Assembly (NCBI GenBank): GCA_028871815.1
Contig: JAGWMJ010000001.1
Location: 310,001 to 374,000 of the forward strand
Direction: 5' to 3'
DNA from: Armatimonadota bacterium
GTDB lineage: Bacteria; Armatimonadota; Chthonomonadetes; Chthonomonadales; Chthonomonadaceae
Length of the DNA stretch: 64,000 bases
A program made the translations under genes and the position numbers. Within the stretch, counting starts at the first letter, position 1, and each line of letters starts with the position of its first letter. Below the pieces are notes generated by a model. It did no database searches, was not told the origin of the DNA, and saw only the letters and a program-made list of their open reading frames with translations. Below are positions 62,239-64,000 of this stretch, in pieces.

Positions 62239-62359
62239 GGAGTTACCCACAGGGACCCCCTACGGGCTATCCCCTATGGATAACTCCTTCCGGTTTTCCG
62301 CAGCCGAACCGCTTGGGGGCAATTGGTAAGCCCCGCAGACGGTCCGTCTACGGAAAACC
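62239..62359. other. candidate origin of transfer (two inverted repeats)
   Basis: First repeat: GGAGTTACCCACAGGG (62239-62254) pairs with CCCCTATGGATAACTCC (62271-62287) with two mismatches. Second: GGTTTTCCGCAG (from 62292) pairs with CTACGGAAAACC (to 62359) with one mismatch. A small AGACG/CGTCT palindrome sits inside the second. The nic site cannot be assigned by eye. Confidence 0.5.
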
Positions 62360-62626
62360 ATTCTCTCTTAGGCCGCTCTGCGTCCGCGACGCGGCCCGAC
62401 ACTTCGACAACGGCAGCGAGCCGTCACGCAGCGCCCCTCTCGATTCCCAGCACCAGCGTGCTCGGAGCCTCGCGACACGTCTGTTCCATCGCACCAGCGT
62501 CGCATTGCTGCTGCTGCCAGAGAATCTACAGCCCTCCGCCCGAAGCTCGCAAATCGTGTCGCACATCAGTACCCGACTGCTTCGCCTTATCGGATAGCCG
62601 CCATGCAACGACTAGGAAATCCTTCG

Positions 62627-62664
62627 GGCTTCGCCCTCGGTACACCTGATGCACCTTCGGTGCT
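62627..62664. other. two short TTC-loop hairpins upstream of mobC-like gene
   Basis: GGGC-TTC-GCCC (62627-62637) and GCACC-TTC-GGTGC (62652-62664) are adjacent perfect hairpins. They may be protein-binding or termination elements of the transfer region. Confidence 0.45.
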
Positions 62665-62753
62665 AACAGCTTCGCGCACAACCAGCAATTCCCAGGCTCG
62701 CTTTTCGCTTGCAAACTGCAATCAAGGGGAGCAACCCAGAGGTCAGATTTACG

Positions 62754-63137
62754 ATGGAATCAGCTAACCAGGAGTGTTTGCGGAGCGACCAACCCCCGAA
62801 ACGGTCGGCTACCAGCAGCCGGCGCCGCCAGCCGCACCGTCGCCGACCGACGTTCACGATCGGATTCCGCGTGGACGAGTACTACCTCGCGATACTTGAG
62901 AAGGGCGCGGCAAGCTACGAAATCAGTATCCATGAGTACGCCCGGCAGCGACTCTTAGAGCTGCTGGACCGGCACGACGAAACTCGGCTACTTGCCGAAC
63001 TCGACCAAGTGACCGCTGACGTGGCGGAACTCCGAGAAGACATTGCCCGGTCGTTGGAAGTCATCCTTGTGAACCTCACCAAGGGCGACGCGCAAGCGAT
63101 CAGGTCATGGATATCGGACAACCTCCGCCGGGGCTAA
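62754..63137 (+). CDS. MobC-like relaxosome accessory protein
   Basis: I chose ATG 62754 (127 residues); AGAGG lies about 11 bases upstream and an opening at 62709 is also in frame. The N-terminal ~30 residues are basic (SSRRRQPHRRRPTF). Next is a strand-helix-helix region (FTIGFRVDEYYLAILEKGAA, YEISIHEYARQRLLELL) typical of RHH-type MobC proteins, then a coiled coil. It lies 6 bases before the relaxase gene, so it probably binds oriT and assists nicking. Confidence 0.7.
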   Translation: MESANQECLRSDQPPKRSATSSRRRQPHRRRPTFTIGFRVDEYYLAILEKGAASYEISIHEYARQRLLELLDRHDETRLLAELDQVTADVAELREDIARSLEVILVNLTKGDAQAIRSWISDNLRRG

Positions 63138-63143
63138 CACGCG

Positions 63144-64000
63144 ATGCTCTCCTTAGCTGACATCGAGAATGGCCAGGAACACTACTACGACGGGCTGGCC
63201 CGAGAGGACTACCTGACCAACGGCGGCGAGGCGCCCGGTATCTGGCTTGGCCGGGGCGCCGCGGCCCTTGGCCTCGAAAGCACGGTCGTGTCCGAGACGT
63301 TCATTCGTGTGTTCCAGGGCTTTCACCCGGATCGGGACGCCACTCTTGTACAGAACGCCGGTAAGGAGAACCGCCAACCTGGATGGGATCTGACGTTCTC
63401 GGCGCCGAAGTCCGTGTCCGTCCTATTTGCACTCGCCAATCCACACACTCGCCGGCATATACAGAGCGCGCATCTCAACGCGGTGCGAGAGGCGATCGGA
63501 TACCTGGAGGATGTGGCGTGCTTCACTCGCCGCGGGAAAGGCGGACGCGTCAAGCAACGTGCTGGCTTCATCGTCGCGGCGTACGAGCACGGGACATCAA
63601 GAGCGCAAGATCCTGACCTGCACACACACGCGCTGTGTTTGAACGCGGGGATAGGAGAAGACGGTCTGCCGGGCGCGATCGTCAGCAAGCCGGTGTACCG
63701 ACACAAGATGGCGGCCGGCGCGGTCTATCGCGCGAGCCTTGCGCTCGGGATGCAGCAGATCGGATTTGTGATAGAGCGTGACGGCGTCTTCTTCCGGGTC
63801 GCAGGCGTACCACACGGCCTCTGTGACCGGTTCTCCACCCGGAGCAAAGAGCTGCGTGCCTTCATGAAAGAACAGGGAGTTGAGGGCCCGGCCGCCGCAG
63901 CTTGGGCGGCAGTAAAGACTCGACAAGTCAAGGGACACGTTGCGCGCGAAGTGCTCTTCATGCAGTGGGCTGAGATCGCAGCCACGTTTGGCTTCTCGCG
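63144..64000 (+). CDS. MobF-family conjugative relaxase (5' part, runs off window)
   Basis: The frame is open from ATG 63144 to the window end (285 residues seen). Relaxase motifs are GWDLTFSAPKSVSVLFALAN and the metal-binding three-His motif in DPDLHTHALCLN. A possible catalytic Tyr pair is near the start (EHYYDGLAREDY). MobF proteins nick oriT and lead the DNA strand into the recipient; most carry a C-terminal helicase that is outside the window here. This shows the island is or was mobilizable. Confidence 0.9.
   Translation, partial: MLSLADIENGQEHYYDGLAREDYLTNGGEAPGIWLGRGAAALGLESTVVSETFIRVFQGFHPDRDATLVQNAGKENRQPGWDLTFSAPKSVSVLFALANPHTRRHIQSAHLNAVREAIGYLEDVACFTRRGKGGRVKQRAGFIVAAYEHGTSRAQDPDLHTHALCLNAGIGEDGLPGAIVSKPVYRHKMAAGAVYRASLALGMQQIGFVIERDGVFFRVAGVPHGLCDRFSTRSKELRAFMKEQGVEGPAAAAWAAVKTRQVKGHVAREVLFMQWAEIAATFGFS

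Larger units (their letters stand above)
62177..62753. other. non-coding region with oriT-like architecture
   Basis: The stretch between radC-like and mobC-like genes holds no supported gene. It contains the inverted repeats at 62239-62359 and small hairpins at 62627-62664. This is the usual place for an origin of transfer, directly upstream of the mobilization genes. Confidence 0.55.

Noticed and set aside
37000-64000. CRISPR array in the defence-rich island
   Set aside because: I looked for regularly spaced short repeats and found none; the Cas4-like gene belongs to the Argonaute operon and no cas1/cas2 is present.

Overview
The window comes from a high-GC bacterium, most likely an Armatimonadota member or close relative. 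The reasons are a prepilin-like protein with an N-terminal methylation motif and a C-terminal H-x9-DG motif, a DUF1552 plus DUF1587/1592/1588/1585 pair of exported proteins typical of planctomycete- and armatimonad-type genomes, many Tat or Sec-exported glycosidases, and frequent GTG/TTG starts. The phylum is inferred from gene content; there is no rRNA in the window.

Bases 1-36,950 are mainly chromosomal. In order they hold an exported beta-propeller protein, an NAD-salvage cluster (nicotinate phosphoribosyltransferase, nicotinamidase, methyltransferase), a DEDD exonuclease, the DUF1552/DUF1592 pair, a small Tudor-like protein, an MBL-fold/rhodanese hydrolase, an MgtC-type membrane protein, a head-GIN lipoprotein, VOC and DinB proteins, an Old Yellow Enzyme, a carbohydrate cluster (GH51-like, GH31 alpha-xylosidase, HAF-repeat protein, GH38-like), a CADD-like diiron protein, an exported trypsin-like protease and a BtuF-like protein. 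A TIGR04255-type operon and a Fic protein with a palindromic operator lie at 32-35 kb.

Bases ~37,050-64,000 look like a composite mobile and defence island. It starts with a decayed type I methyltransferase (hsdM). Next is a visibly more AT-rich four-gene operon at 38.6-49.5 kb: a NERD nuclease/pseudokinase/kinase/P-loop protein, a 445-residue unknown, a 144-residue unknown, and a 1707-residue protein with a PD-(D/E)xK motif and a HerA-like ATPase. From memory it resembles PglW (BREX type 2), DptF/G/H (phosphorothioate restriction) and the MAD6-MAD8 part of methylation-associated defence, but matches none cleanly. It is my main candidate for an undescribed or poorly described system. A RepB-type primase relic follows, then a nuclease-helicase gene flanked by two copies of a tRNA-Val 3' segment (possible att sites).

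From 53.6 to 59.4 kb there is a minus-strand operon: an XRE regulator with an overlapping promoter/operator, a Cas4-like nuclease, a long prokaryotic Argonaute with PIWI aspartates, a small helical protein, an HExxH metallopeptidase and a DUF4160 protein. The last 4.5 kb are a mobilization module: DUF6573 protein, small RHH-like protein, RadC-like JAB protein, an oriT-like set of inverted repeats, a MobC-like protein and the start of a MobF relaxase that runs off the window. The island probably moved by conjugation and carries stacked defence cargo. All family names rest on reading motifs and on memory, not on database searches.
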